Notes: generated by a model not told the origin, from the sequence alone. A stretch of 64,000 bases of DNA from Hofstenia miamia (GCA_004352715.1 SCFE01000009.1:3023407-3087406), one strand, 5' to 3'; shown: positions 36,801-48,167, counted from the stretch's first letter. A program made the numbers and translations.

Positions 36801-39800
36801 TGGGATAGTGCCAAATGTCGATCTCGGATTCAGTTACTTCTTAACCGTTTACCAGTGCGGTTGCTTTCGAATTTTCACTCGTTTTTTATTCTGATGTACT
36901 TCTGAAAACTTCTCTATATTTTTTTAACATTTTATCTCTCTCGTGAAATTTTCAAGACAGGTTTATATTAGAAGAAAATGCCCTCACGAACATTTTTAGA
37001 AGCCGCTGAAGCTTACCAACTGGGATATACAGTTTCGAAGGAGCGCATCACGCTTCTTCTAGGAGGAAATGCCGAAGGCGATTTCAAGCAAAACCCTTAT
37101 TAGTAGGTAAGGCTCAAACTCCAATAAAAATTCCTTTCTTGTTATTTGGCGTGCAAATACAAAGGAATGAGTGACTTTGTTTGAAGAATGGTTCAAATCA
37201 TATTTCTGCCAAGCAGCTGAAAGCTATTACAAGAAAAACAATTTAGACATCAAAGTTTTATTGCTGTTAAACAACGCTCCTGGTTATCCCCAATCTCTCG
37301 ATAATTGTCAGAATATGTGAAAGTCCACCTTTTACCTCCGAATACTACAGCATTGTTACAATCCATGGATCAGAGAATAATTTTCACTTTCAAAGCCTAT
37401 TTTATAAGAAGATTTTCTTCACAGGCGATCGAAGTTAAAACAGGAGAAGATGGAAATTTACTTGAACAATTTTGGAGAAAATTTAATAATATTAAGCATA
37501 CAATAGAAAACATTGATTATGCATGGCGCGAAGTTACCCTTAAATGCGTGAAAGGAGTTTGGAAGAAACTTTTACCCGATTGTGCCATCGATTTTATTGG
37601 TTTCGAAAAATCTTTCAGAGAGGTGATTGATGAGATAACTTCAACTGGAAAGGATTTAGGCTTCCAAGATGTAGAGGCAGGAAATATTCAAGAGCTGTTG
37701 GATTCACATTCATTTGACCTAGATGACGTTTCTCTAATTGAGCTTTAGAAACATCAAGGTTTGGAAGAGTAGAAGAATGCGATCAAGCTGAAGAAAAAAT
37801 TGTATAGAAAAATCACCACTAAGGAACTTGAAAATCTTTTTGAAGACCTAGAGAAAGTCAAAAGAAGAATCGTCGACATTGACCGTGACATAAATTGGAG
37901 CTCACGAGTTTGCAGAGACAGAAGGTCATGCAACCGAAAATTGCATGAAGAAATGAAAAAGAAAAGTGCTCAATTAACTTTTGATAAATTGTTTTGTGGA
38001 AATAAATAAGTTTTAAATTGGCCTTTTTATTAATAATATCAATTTTAAATTAGTTTAATAATACACGTCCTACCGCCCAATAGCTATTCTATCTCGATTG
38101 TTTATCATCTTTGAACGCCTTGTTTTTCGTTATGTATTCCAAAAAAAATACGTCACCTCATTTCTTCTTCTCGGCATGGANNNNNNNNNNNNNNNNNNNN
38201 NAATTAGTTTAATAATACACGTCCTACCGCCCAATAGCTATTCTATCTCGATTGTTTATCATCTTTGAACGCCTTGTTTTTCGTTATGTATTCCAAAAAA
38301 AATACGTCACCTCATTTCTTCTTCTCGGCATGGAAACCTTCCTAGTCACTCTACGATTACTAACTTACTCACACTGATCGAAAACTGCTACTTTCACTCT
38401 GATTGTAATGATCCTGGTTGTATTATCTTTCTTGACATCTACAAAAGCGTTTGATCGCCTCCGTCATTCCATTCTACTTGACAAGTTACGTTTATTTGGT
38501 TTTGATGCGAATTTCATCGAACAGTTAAAGTTTTACCTGACCAATCGCCACTGATGTGTCAAAATCAACTCGTCTATCTCTTCTCCGGTCCCCGTTACTA
38601 GTGGTGCCCCTCAAGGCTCAGTGTTTGCTGTTATTTTCTTCCTCGTTGCTATTAACGACCTCCCCCATTATGTTCTCAACTGGTCTTGCCTATTGTATGT
38701 CGATGACACTGCGATTTTTGATTTTGGCTTTTCTTTTGCTTCTAACATTTTTTCTGATCTTGAGCATTTGTCTACGTGTCAACCATCTTGATTTTCCTTT
38801 TCTGTGGCCCCCTTCTGATTTGTCTCTACCTGTGAACTTTGCTCCTTATCACACTCATCTTGGAGTTCAACTTGCTGCAAACTAAAATTGGACTGGACAT
38901 GTGTCTTTGCGTCTCCGCAAAGCTGATTCCTCGCTATTTGCCCTTTTCCGTAATATTCCTTTTAATACCTCGTCCGCTGTGAAACTCTCTTTGTTCAAGT
39001 CCATTCCTCGTGCCATTCTTCTCCACGCGTCTCCTTGTTGGTGATTTGCTCGTGCATTATTCCACTCAATGGAATGTTTCCAGAAACGCGCTTTCAAATG
39101 GATTTCCCCTTTGGCCTATGAAGACGCTCTGCTGAAATTCTCGCCTCTCCCACTGTCACTCCACTTTCATGCCTCTGATCTCGTTTACTGACTCGAAAGT
39201 TAGACCTTGATCCATTTGATTTTATCTCGTTCTCTAACTCCCACTCTACTCGCGCTGATAGTGTTGTAACGTTCTCTGTTCGTCCTCTCAAGAAACATCG
39301 CACCCTTCACTTCTTTTTCAATCGTGTCTGTGCTTCTGCTAATTTCTTACTGACTCTAAATCCTCCAACTGCCATTTATTTTTTTCCTCGCCCACGACCT
39401 TCAAGAAATCTTTGATGTCTTTCCTGTTCGATGTTCCTTTGTCTCACTTTGACTACTCTTCCATCTGCTCGTACTTCATCCTGTGTGAATGCTCCCGTTG
39501 TCGATTAATTTGACCTTTTAACTTTTGTTTTGTTACGAGCTAACCGGCTTAATAAAGTCTTTCATTATTATTATTTTTCCCAATATGATAGAAATCTTGG
39601 CATAATTGATTTTTCTTCTTTTATTATTATATTCAAGTTATGCGACTTCTAGATCTGCGGTCGTATTGAAGGATTAATTAGTCGCATATCCCGAGGGATA
39701 GCTGTATTTCGTTGTATGAGCTACACACAAAATTACATGTAATAAACAAAACAATTAGCTATTAACATACCGGTTGAAAATTTTAGCTTTTGTCCTATCT

Positions 39801-42800
39801 CTAAATTCGGACAATCCCAAGATTAATGACCACTAAATCCCGGGATTATAATACCTGATGGATTTTGAAATATCAGCATTACTAGCACCAGGAAATATGA
39901 TTGAGTTATTGTAAGTACATCACAGTGTTCTTACTGTTACTTACAATAAAGCATGCGTTGTATTTTATATATTATATGTCGTAATAACATTGCATGTCTT
40001 TCAAAATTCTTAGAGAATGAAGTTTTCAGCTGGCCCCAGTCTGTTTTCGGCTCACGGACCGCCATTGCCATACACTAAGGGCTCTGAGGGACAATTTAGG
40101 CCAATGGGTCTGGGACACAATAAATGAACAAACTGAGACCAGATTTTTCAGAATAACACTAATTAAAATAAATTTTATACCGAAGGACCACAGTAGACAA
40201 GAAATTATATGGAACTGCAATGAGATACGAATGAATAAATTTAGATGTCAAACCACATGTTAAGGTTAAATTACATTTTTACTTCTCGTTAAAAAGTTAT
40301 TGATGAAATGATCAATAAACACTTTTTGAGCTCAATAATGATTTTTCATCATTGAAAAATGAAGTCAAATTTCAATAAAACTATTATAAAAAATTTGAAA
40401 AATCCCATTTTGATCATCCATCATTTACATAAAAAACAGATTTCAGATGAAGTATTTCAAAACATTTATCCTAAACGACACATAGTGTAATAACTACAGA
40501 AAAGATTAGCTTGCAAGATGTAAGAATGACATTATGAAATCCTTATGGAAATGAATTACAATGTTCCTACTAAAAAAACTTAACCTTAAACAGCCTGACA
40601 TCTTTATAAATGGACAAACCCACCCCCATATTTTCAAACACTTTTCGCCTAATGGAAGCTTGGACATCGTGTTGTGTCAGAGGGTGATGCAGCGAAGACC
40701 GCACGACCCGACATTCAGAAACGAAGTGCCGACCGAGTGCGGTTTTAAAATGCAAATGAATGAAGAGACAATCCTCTATCCTGTGATGTTTTCAGATTTT
40801 GTATATCTATATTAGTTACAAGCATTTAAATTTTTGTCAAGAAATCATAAAAAATTCTAAAAAATCATATACTGTTTAAAGTTAATTTGCTCATGACAAA
40901 ATAAACGCGTTCGAATTTGCAGGAAAATGTTCTAATTTAATGGTCAGCTCGAAAACCAAGTAGAAATTATTTTCAAGCAATGAACGTGATTAAAGTTTAC
41001 ATCATAAATTTTTGAATAACTCGTAAACGAAATATTTGATTCATTAATTAAAAGTTTGCTGCAAATTAAGGATACTGATAATGGAATATCATTCAATAAT
41101 CGTCTATAAAAATATCATAAATTATAATAAATGAAATATCATATTTATGGGAATGACGATTTTTACGCATGTACTATGATCGAATTATTTACTTTATTTT
41201 TTTTACTCGGTTTTCGAAATATAATATTGGAGATTCATAACACAGTAATGAATTTTCTGATAACCAATGAATTACAGTTTGTTTCATAGGAATCGAACGT
41301 GTACGATTTCATTGTGAACGTCACATCGNGTTTTCGGCTCACGGACCGCCATTGCCATACACTAAGGGCTCTGAGGGACAATTTAGGCCAATGGGTCTGG
41401 GACACAATAAATGAACAAACTGAGACCAGATTTTTCAGAATAACACTAATTAAAATAAATTTTATACCGAAGGACCACAGTAGACAAGAAATTATATGGA
41501 ACTGCAATGAGATACGAATGAATAAATTTAGATGTCAAACCACATGTTAAGGTTAAATTACATTTTTACTTCTCGTTAAAAAGTTATTGATGAAATGATC
41601 AATAAACACTTTTTGAGCTCAATAATGATTTTTCATCATTGAAAAATGAAGTCAAATTTCAATAAAACTATTATAAAAAATTTGAAAAATCCCATTTTGA
41701 TCATCCATCATTTACATAAAAAACAGATTTCAGATGAAGTATTTCAAAACATTTATCCTAAACGACACATAGTGTAATAACTACAGAAAAGATTAGCTTG
41801 CAAGATGTAAGAATGACATTATGAAATCCTTATGGAAATGAATTACAATGTTCCTACTAAAAAAACTTAACCTTAAACAGCCTGACATCTTTATAAATGG
41901 ACAAACCCACCCCCATATTTTCAAACACTTTTCGCCTAATGGAAGCTTGGACATCGTGTTGTGTCAGAGGGTGATGCAGCGAAGACCGCACGACCCGACA
42001 TTCAGAAACGAAGTGCCGACCGAGTGCGGTTTTAAAATGCAAATGAATGAAGAGACAATCCTCTATCCTGTGATGTTTTCAGATTTTGTATATCTATATT
42101 AGTTACAAGCATTTAAATTTTTGTCAAGAAATCATAAAAAATTCTAAAAAATCATATACTGTTTAAAGTTAATTTGCTCATGACAAAATAAACGCGTTCG
42201 AATTTGCAGGAAAATGTTCTAATTTAATGGTCAGCTCGAAAACCAAGTAGAAATTATTTTCAAGCAATGAACGTGATTAAAGTTTACATCATAAATTTTT
42301 GAATAACTCGTAAACGAAATATTTGATTCATTAATTAAAAGTTTGCTGCAAATTAAGGATACTGATAATGGAATATCATTCAATAATCGTCTATAAAAAT
42401 ATCATAAATTATAATAAATGAAATATCATATTTATGGGAATGACGATTTTTACGCATGTACTATGATCGAATTATTTACTTTATTTTTTTTACTCGGTTT
42501 TCGAAATATAATATTGGAGATTCATAACACAGTAATGAATTTTCTGATAACCAATGAATTACAGTTTGTTTCATAGGAATCGAACGTGTACGATTTCATT
42601 GTGAACGTCACATCGCTAATTATCTCGGGTGATTAGACATGAAATGTTTACAAATGTGACAGATCACTTTTAACCAATCACCTAGACTAACCGTGACCTA
42701 ATTAATATCAACGTGATATAATATCATTTTCTAAAGTTTCTTAAATATCAATATTTTGAAATAATATATATATATGAAGCATTCTTAAACCAGCTCATTT

Positions 42801-45800
42801 TCTTTTTAAACATTTTGTTTCAATATTTGCCATCACGGATGTCTGAAATGCATTTTAAAGTGGCTAATTAAAACGTTAAATTGATCGTGAAGCCAACTAA
42901 CCAGTGAGGAATAAATTACAATGTTCGGTGCAATCTGTTCCACCATGGTTGGAACCGATTGGGTCGAGATATTTGAACCGGTGAAAACAGAGTTAGAGCG
43001 CCACTTGGAAGGCGGATTGTTACTTACCTAGGGTGTGGCCCGCGCCCGTGGCCCATACACCCGTAAAATAAAAATAAATGTCCGTTAAGATTTGAATCAT
43101 TATGTTAAACAGTATTGAATAGTATTTACGAGGGACGAATTAAATTTGAGCAAATAATTGAGACAAAATTATCAATTTTCCGCAGACCATTCAGTTTTGG
43201 CATGGCTACTGCGTCAGAGGAGGACTCGCTTATCAAACGCATTCCTAGCAAATCTACGCACGAACATTTTTAAAGCATTACATCAGTTCTTAGTGGAAAA
43301 GCAACTTGCAAGATTTGTAAAACAACTTTTAGCTATGAACAACAAAAAAGCGGTACGAATAGTCTACGTCGGCACTTATCAACAAAACACCCAAAAGCTT
43401 ATAGAGCCAAACAAAATGCTGGTTTATCTGATGATTCCCAGCCAAAAAATAGAATCACCCCAGAAAACCAAGTGTATTCTTACTTTAGCAAGCAGTAAAC
43501 TCAGAATGCATTGAAACATGTATTCAGTCAGCAATTGACGAACTCAAATAAAATAATATTTTACCTATTGCATGTGTTACCGACAATGGTCCTTCAATGA
43601 TAAAGGACGCGGAGAATATTTTTGCAAAAAATTCACGTTTTGGCTCTGAGATGCTCTTCCATGTCTTAAATTTGGTTATCAAAGATATGTTGAAATCAGT
43701 TGAATTCAAATTTTGCTGGAATATATTAACAAGAGAGTTATCCGAATGTATTGTGAAACTAGATGGAATAGTGTTTACGATCGTTTTTGGATTTGCAAAA
43801 ACATTTATCAGAAGCTGGTACGAAGGTTACAGAATTAACATGTGTCAATTCAGTTGTGGGCGCACTACAACCAGTTATTCGGTTTGTGAATATATGTCAA
43901 AGTGACGGAAGCGCGTGGCCTGAAATTGTCCATTTGTTCGAAAATGCCATAACTGAGTCGTTCTTAAAAGTATTGGGCGGAGAGGTAGCAGTAACCCAAA
44001 ATCGTAAAAATTAGCTTATGAATGATATTGTTGCTCTGAATTTTTATTTCCAATGAGCTTGAGTTATTAGAAGTTAGAGTGGCAAGAATCATGAAATCGT
44101 TAGACGTGATAGGAATTCCTGGATTAGGGGAATTTTTTCCTGATCGCGTTTTTCACGGAGACAGCGCTGTTCTCCCAAAAAAACTTAGCATGTTTACCAA
44201 ATTTAAACTCAACAAAATTGCAACCAGTGAAGCCGCAGTTGAAAGGTGTTTCAGTGCACATAAACTCATACACACGCCCATGAGGGATAGTTTGAGTGAC
44301 GATATTGTAGATAGATACATTACATACAACCATTGTTATCAGTTTTCTGAATTTGCAAAATTTTAACTGAATCAAGACGAGCAGCATTTTTACAATGAGT
44401 TTTTTCAAGTTTTTGAACTAGTGATTTTATTCATTTTTAAGCATATTTTTTATTAACAAAGGTGCCCGTTGCTCGTATATATATGCCCCCCCCCCCCGAT
44501 CCCCGAAATTAGTGTCCGTGCCCGTACGGGCCACACCCAAGATTACTCACGACCGCGCTATTCTAAAAAACCACACAGTGGACTCAATTATTGTTCCCAA
44601 GGAAGCAATGAACAACAATTTATAATAATGAATTTGTACATATTTACGATAATCTGTTTCTTTATTAACACAACTAATTGTTCATTTCTGTACTAATATA
44701 TAAAACACTAAAATTCTCAGTAAGGAGCTAATCAATTTTAGAAGTTAGAATATATTTCACACGGATGTTTACCAGTCAGGTTGATATTCTAAGACTCACA
44801 CAGGTCGACCGACATTAAAATTAAGAAGTGCCGGTTGGGTTGGTAACTATTTTTGTCGACCGGTTTCACCTATGTATTACACGGAGGGAATGTGTCATTT
44901 ACGACTTTGAAATAGAACCCTATTTTATCTCATAGTTTATCCCCGAGCACGTAATTACGTTACGCGGGAACAGATGCTACACAGAATGCATTTAACTTAA
45001 GTGTTTTGCTTTAGGGCAAAAGTCTATGGTGTAACATCTTCTTTAATGGTTTTCTCTTCCTGGGATTATTAAGCAACATATTGTATAAATATAATTGGTG
45101 CTAAGATTGAACTAAAATTATGCCTCATAATACACGATAGGGCATTTTAGGTGGCAATTATGAAGATTAGCCAAACAAATCTTTCTTTCTCTGTCAGTAA
45201 AAAACGCTGTAAATGGTTAATTTCTGTCAAGAACAAATATTATCTTTATCTACTTATGTATTATGCCATAATAATCTAATCTGTGCGTGCAACAACAATG
45301 ACACCTACTATAAATATATTTGGTTGGTGACATTTGGAGTAAACGCACGAGCTTATTACAAATTTTTCTTAAAGGCGTTAAATTACACAGGTAAATATGC
45401 TTTCATGAGATGACAAAACCCCACACAAAACAACCGTTAACTTAGATATGGCAAGAGTTAGAAAATTGTTGTCTTCTAAAGCTACAATGTATATTGCTGA
45501 ATATTTTGTGCGCCTTTTTTTAAAGCCATTTTTTTGGCAATTTTTGTTGCATTACTCATGAAACATCATCTCATCAGAGTAATGATTTCTTTGACTTTGA
45601 AATATAGATATTTTCTATTTTTAAGTTAGAAGTCCTGAAATTCGATCAAAATTAAAATCGGCATTTTGCAAGAAAAAGAATGGGGTTTACATTAATATAT
45701 TTAATACACTTTTGCAATTTGAAACTTTCAGAAAGTTGGAAATATTTTCAACGCTGCAGAAAGTATCACTGGAAGCGCCAGGGCTCTGTCAATTAAGGCA

Positions 45801-47903
45801 TTATTGAAGCTCAAACAATGGGCTGTATTCTAAAATTTGCATAAGTACATTATATTTTCTAAATTTAGTACAGGGTGTCCTGTTTTAAATTGAAAAAGTA
45901 AATTGTGTGTTAATGAACCGAAAGTGCATGATTTTGATTGGATGATTTAATCAAACTGTTTTACTGGTATGTGGATTTGTTTATGTATTGTAATTTTCAT
46001 CAACAAATTTATTTTTTAGAAAATGAATGACAGTTTAAACTCGGTTAGTCAAAATGTGGAATTGGTTAAATTTTACTACCAGAATAATGAAAATGTTACT
46101 GCAGCTATTCGTGCATACAAAACAGCGAACAACATAAAGAAGAATAAATATGCCCCAGTGTATAATACTGTAAAGAAAATGATAAATCGATTTGAATCAA
46201 CTTCATCTTGTTTGATTCAAGGAAACAGCAGAAAGCGACGCTCTCAAGAAGACATTAATGTTGTTGAAGAACATGCCAAAATCAACAAATGCAGTAGTAC
46301 TCGGCTAATAAGTGACAAAGTACAATTTTCCAAGTCTAAAGTTCATTCGATATTAAGAAAAGATTTAAAATTACATCCATACAAACCTTCATACCAAAGA
46401 TATTTGTCGGATGCAGCACGAGATGAGCGGATAATCTTTTGTCAGAAGCTTCTTGCAGAACACAATAATTCACATTCATTTCTTCCCAATATTCTGTTCT
46501 CTGACGAAGCAATTTTTTCAATTAACCCTAGTTTCAACAAACAAAATTGTCGTGTATGGTCTACCACAAAGCCTACTGATTATTCATTCGTCGTAAAGCA
46601 ATTTCCTGAAAAAGTAATGGTCTGGATGGGATTCACCAAACAATTTTCAATTGGCCCATATTTCTTTGATGGCAACGTCAATGCCGACAGTTATCAGGAA
46701 ATGCTAAAGAATTTTGTCATCCCTCAACTAAAAAAAAGAAAGAAATATTCTTCCACAGTTCTGCAACAGGATGGAGCTACTGCTCACACTGCTCACAGTT
46801 CAATGATTTTTCTGAAGAGACACTTTAAAGACAGACTCATCAGCAGAAACTCTGCATTTTCTTGGCCCGCATATTCACCCGATCTATCCCCTCTTGATTT
46901 TGGATTTTGGGGATATGTGAAAGGAAAGGTTTGTGCACAAAGTCACAATAGCATTCAATCTGTCAAAGAATGCATAGAAGATGTTGTCGAATCTCTTTCA
47001 CCACATTTTTACTCAAACACCATTGATAATATCATCACGCGTTGCGAACTGTGCATTCAGAACGAAGGTGATTTATTTGAATAATTAACATTTTCTGTGT
47101 ATTGCTTATGTGTTACATTTTTTACAATAAATAAATCCCCGGCTTTCATCTTTCATTTGACAAAAAGCACAACAATTTTTGATTGTAAATGCAAAAGTTT
47201 TCCACAATTTACTTTTTCAATTTAAAACAGGACACCCTGTATAATATACTTGTATGATTATTCCTGTTGTTGTTTTAAAAATTGGGTCACCGAGTTATTT
47301 ACTTTACAATTTTGCAACTCTGACAGGAATCGAGGGAGCGTCTGTAAAATATAGATATTAATCGATACTTGTTTATTTTGATGTGGTTTATTAACATAAA
47401 AAAGCATTTCTAAGCATTCTGCTTTACGAATTATTTAGTGATTACGAACTGTCGTTAGCCACATTTGAAACACTGAATTTCTCTGATTATTTTGAATATA
47501 ACAGCCTAAAACTAAGAGTAGTACTCAATAAAATTATTTTAGAAATAATGAAAACGTTGACAACATCATATATCATACCGATTCATTTCAAAAAGAGGAA
47601 CACAACCTGTAGACAAGCATTAAACCAAAATTAACAATTACCTAATATTCGCTTGGCAGGTAAAAATTTATCTTTTATAGCATCTCTGGCGGAAGGAATT
47701 TGCAGTAAAGACTTATTAAGATCATAAAATTCCTTGTAACGCCGTCGAACAACCCATTTGACTCGAGGGGTTACAATACGAATGTCGTATACTATAAAGT
47801 CATCAATCTTTTCGGCTCCAGAAATTGAAATATCGAAATTCGGTAAAGTATTTTCAATTGGTTCTTCCCCTGACTCAACTTCATCCTGTGAATGATTACT
47901 CAT
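30899..47903 (-). CDS. NISCH: Nischarin (imidazoline receptor-like, PX and LRR protein)
   Basis: Exon 1 is 47903-47642 and exon 2 is 33660-30899. The donor is G|GTAATTG and the acceptor TTCCTTAG; the split glycine codon joins PAKRIL-G-NQSSKFIAKR, the expected PX-domain sequence. The 1,007-residue product has a PX domain (about residues 16-115, with RRYKEFYDLNKSL), which binds phosphoinositides on endosomes. Leucine-rich repeats follow at about 285-415 (LTRLNLSKNNIEAI, LQYLDLSHNFITKI, LIEINLSHNLITSL, LEFLNLGNNPITTL), then a long C-terminal region. In vertebrates nischarin binds integrin alpha-5, PAK, Rac and Rab proteins and restrains cell migration. The ATG at 47903 (MSNHSQDEVESGEE) is preferred over upstream in-frame ATGs at 47951 and 47927, which add only hydrophobic residues. 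The protein is shorter than the human one (about 1,500). One 2.76-kb exon for nearly all of it is unusual. The 13,981-bp intron is full of transposons. Confidence 0.88.
33661..35831 (-). other. 3' part of nischarin intron 1, no recognised element
   Basis: The acceptor (TTTTTTTCCTTAG) is at 33661. The plus-strand frame at 33730-33924 has no domain. At 34710 a CAGTGGCGGTCC resembles a transposon tip, but no partner end was found. Confidence 0.5.
35832..36178. mobile_element. Small inverted-repeat element (MITE-like)
   Basis: Perfect 13-bp inverted repeats TGCCGAATAAACG (35832-35844) and CGTTTATTCGGCA (36166-36178) bound 347 bp. Repeated CCAACCCCG / CCGTTTATT pieces occur inside, on both arms. 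No coding capacity. It lies in the nischarin intron. Confidence 0.6.
36978..38009 (+). pseudogene. Tigger transposase (DDE_1/CENP-B-like) C-terminal half, broken
   Basis: Readable blocks are MPSRTFLEAAEAY, KERITLLLGGNAEGDFK, FEEWFKSYFCQAAESYYKKN, KVLLLLNNAPGYP (the usual catalytic D of the LDNAPGHP block is N here), VHLLPPNTTALLQSMDQ (third catalytic D) and FTFKAYFIRRF. Then come a C-terminal domain with VWKKLLPDC and a tail ending LFCGNK. The N-terminal CENP-B-type DNA-binding domain and the first catalytic Asp are absent. Frame changes and stops lie near 37095, 37180 and 37310, and an in-frame stop at 37747 splits off the tail. Not functional. Confidence 0.8.
38048..38334. repeat. 133-bp direct duplication flanking a 21-N gap
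   Basis: Bases 38048-38180 are repeated without visible difference at 38202-38334, on the two sides of a 21-N run (38181-38201). This is the pattern of unmerged contig ends, so the duplication is probably an assembly artefact and the LINE has only one copy of this stretch. Confidence 0.85.
38050..39577 (+). mobile_element. Truncated LINE (Jockey/CR1-type RT) inserted in the Tigger
   Basis: The fragment starts within the reverse transcriptase (SYRPIAILSRLF) and shows motif A (YKSVFDRLRH-like; here STKAFDRLRHSILLDKLR), VTSGAPQGSVFAVIF (motif B), and LLYVDDTAIF (motif C, YVDD). Several stops interrupt it. The 3' end carries AATAAA (39551-39556) and an ATT-repeat tail to about 39577. It differs in sequence from the LINE family at 25-28 kb. 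A 21-base gap with duplicated flanks lies inside. Confidence 0.75.
40043..42615. repeat. 1,286-bp exact tandem duplication with one N at the junction
   Basis: Bases 40043-41328 recur as 41330-42615 (offset 1,287) with a single N at 41329 between them. I found no difference between copies, including the open frame at 40561-40815 and its twin at 41848-42102. Identity over this length in otherwise decayed intronic DNA, plus the single N, suggests an assembly overlap that was not collapsed. A very recent duplication is the alternative. The unit itself holds no recognised gene. Confidence 0.9.
42616..43027. other. Intron sequence between duplication and hAT element
   Basis: No recognised feature apart from a short TA run near 42763. 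The last eight bases (43020-43027, TTACTTAC) are the likely left target duplication of the hAT element. Confidence 0.4.
43028..44542 (+). mobile_element. hAT transposon, decayed
   Basis: The left end CTAGGGTGTGGCCCG and reverse-complemented right end TCTTGGGTGTGGCCCG form the terminal inverted repeat. Flanking TTACTTAC (43020-43027) and TTACTCAC (44543-44550) are an 8-bp target duplication with one mismatch. The internal gene shows BED-finger, catalytic and C-terminal dimerisation blocks of hAT transposases, all broken. A 12-C run (44486-44497) lies just inside the right end. It sits in the nischarin intron. Confidence 0.8.
43202..44365 (+). pseudogene. hAT transposase, broken
   Basis: From the ATG at 43202 the frame reads MATASEEDSLIKRI, then a BED zinc finger (CKICKTTFSY ... 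LRRHLSTKHPKAYR). After shifts come ACVTDNGPSMIKDAENIFAK (the D-N-G block of the RNase H fold) and a decayed LFHVLNLVIKD. The last block is TSEAAVERCFSAHKLIHTP followed by LSDDIVDRYI, the hAT C-terminal dimerisation region, with a stop at 44363-44365. In-frame stops lie near 43260, 43500, 43903 and 44014. The order of domains is normal, and the length (about 1.16 kb of coding) is short for a hAT transposase, so internal sequence is missing. Confidence 0.78.
44543..45868. other. Intron sequence without recognised element
   Basis: Nothing could be named here; the open frame at 45213-45413 has no domain. Confidence 0.4.
45871..47239 (+). mobile_element. DD41D mariner-type transposon, apparently intact
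   Basis: Perfect 37-bp terminal inverted repeats (45871-45907 and 47203-47239, starting CAGGGTGTCCTGTTTTAAAT) are flanked by TA on both sides (45869-45870 and 47240-47241). The 1,369-bp element holds one uninterrupted transposase gene. Perfect ends plus an open gene point to a recent insertion. It lies in nischarin intron 1, 402 bp inside the donor side, in the opposite orientation to nischarin. Confidence 0.95.
46023..47084 (+). CDS. Mariner-type (IS630-Tc1-mariner) transposase, DD41D
   Basis: The 353-residue open frame starts at an ATG 152 bp inside the left end and stops 155 bp before the right end. It cuts and pastes the element at TA sites. The N-terminal 120 residues are helical and basic, with paired helix-turn-helix character (KKNKYAPVYNTVKKMINRF, then RLISDKVQFSKSKVHSILRK). 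The catalytic domain has NILFSDEAIF (Asp161), VLQQDGATAHTAH (Asp250) and WPAYSPDLSPLDFGFWGYVK (Asp292). There are 41 residues between the second and third aspartates, longer than the 34 of classic mariner. This spacing defines the DD41D (rosa-type) group described from tephritid flies. No stop, shift or missing catalytic residue was seen, so the enzyme may be active. Confidence 0.93.
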   Translation: MNDSLNSVSQNVELVKFYYQNNENVTAAIRAYKTANNIKKNKYAPVYNTVKKMINRFESTSSCLIQGNSRKRRSQEDINVVEEHAKINKCSSTRLISDKVQFSKSKVHSILRKDLKLHPYKPSYQRYLSDAARDERIIFCQKLLAEHNNSHSFLPNILFSDEAIFSINPSFNKQNCRVWSTTKPTDYSFVVKQFPEKVMVWMGFTKQFSIGPYFFDGNVNADSYQEMLKNFVIPQLKKRKKYSSTVLQQDGATAHTAHSSMIFLKRHFKDRLISRNSAFSWPAYSPDLSPLDFGFWGYVKGKVCAQSHNSIQSVKECIEDVVESLSPHFYSNTIDNIITRCELCIQNEGDLFE

Positions 47904-48167
47904 TCTAAAAATATTAAATGGAATCATGTAAAAACGAAAGAGTAGAAGCAAATGGTGAAAATAAAAAATCAGAAATTAACTGAAGGCGTCATTTAACATA
48001 AGACTGAAAAAGTAAATTAACTAATACACGAAAAATATAACATCACAAAAATTATTAATAATTTAAAAGAGAGTATTAATAAAAATATCTATTCAATTTA
48101 TGTGAGTAAAAAGTATTTAAGCTCGATGATACATTTATACAATTGCTTTCTTATCTGTCACTTTTTA

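Larger units (their letters stand above)
36444..39704 (+). mobile_element. Tigger/pogo transposon with a LINE inserted in it
   Basis: The left end CAGCTATCCCTCGAGATATG and the reverse-complemented right end CAGCTATCCCTCGGGATATG are bounded by TA on both sides (36442-36443 and 39705-39706), as expected of the Tc1/mariner/pogo superfamily. The 5' half of the transposase is missing; the 3' half is at 36978-38009. A LINE fragment (about 38050-39577) lies between the end of the transposase gene and the right terminal repeat. Host position is the nischarin intron, antisense to that gene. Confidence 0.85.

Noticed and set aside
38556-39303. Open frames at 38556-38885 (plus) and 38882-39303 (minus)
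   Set aside because: They lie in wrong frames or on the wrong strand of the LINE reverse transcriptase, whose motifs read in another frame.
40561-40815. 84-codon frame present twice (also 41848-42102)
   Set aside because: The repetition comes from the exact duplication of the whole block, probably an assembly artefact, and is not evidence of selection on the frame.
46336-46521. Minus-strand open frame
   Set aside because: Antisense shadow of the intact mariner transposase.
47904-47951. Upstream in-frame start codons for nischarin
   Set aside because: They would add residues MLLLFRFYMIPFNIFR, which are not expected before the acidic N-terminus and PX domain; the ATG at 47903 gives a normal start.
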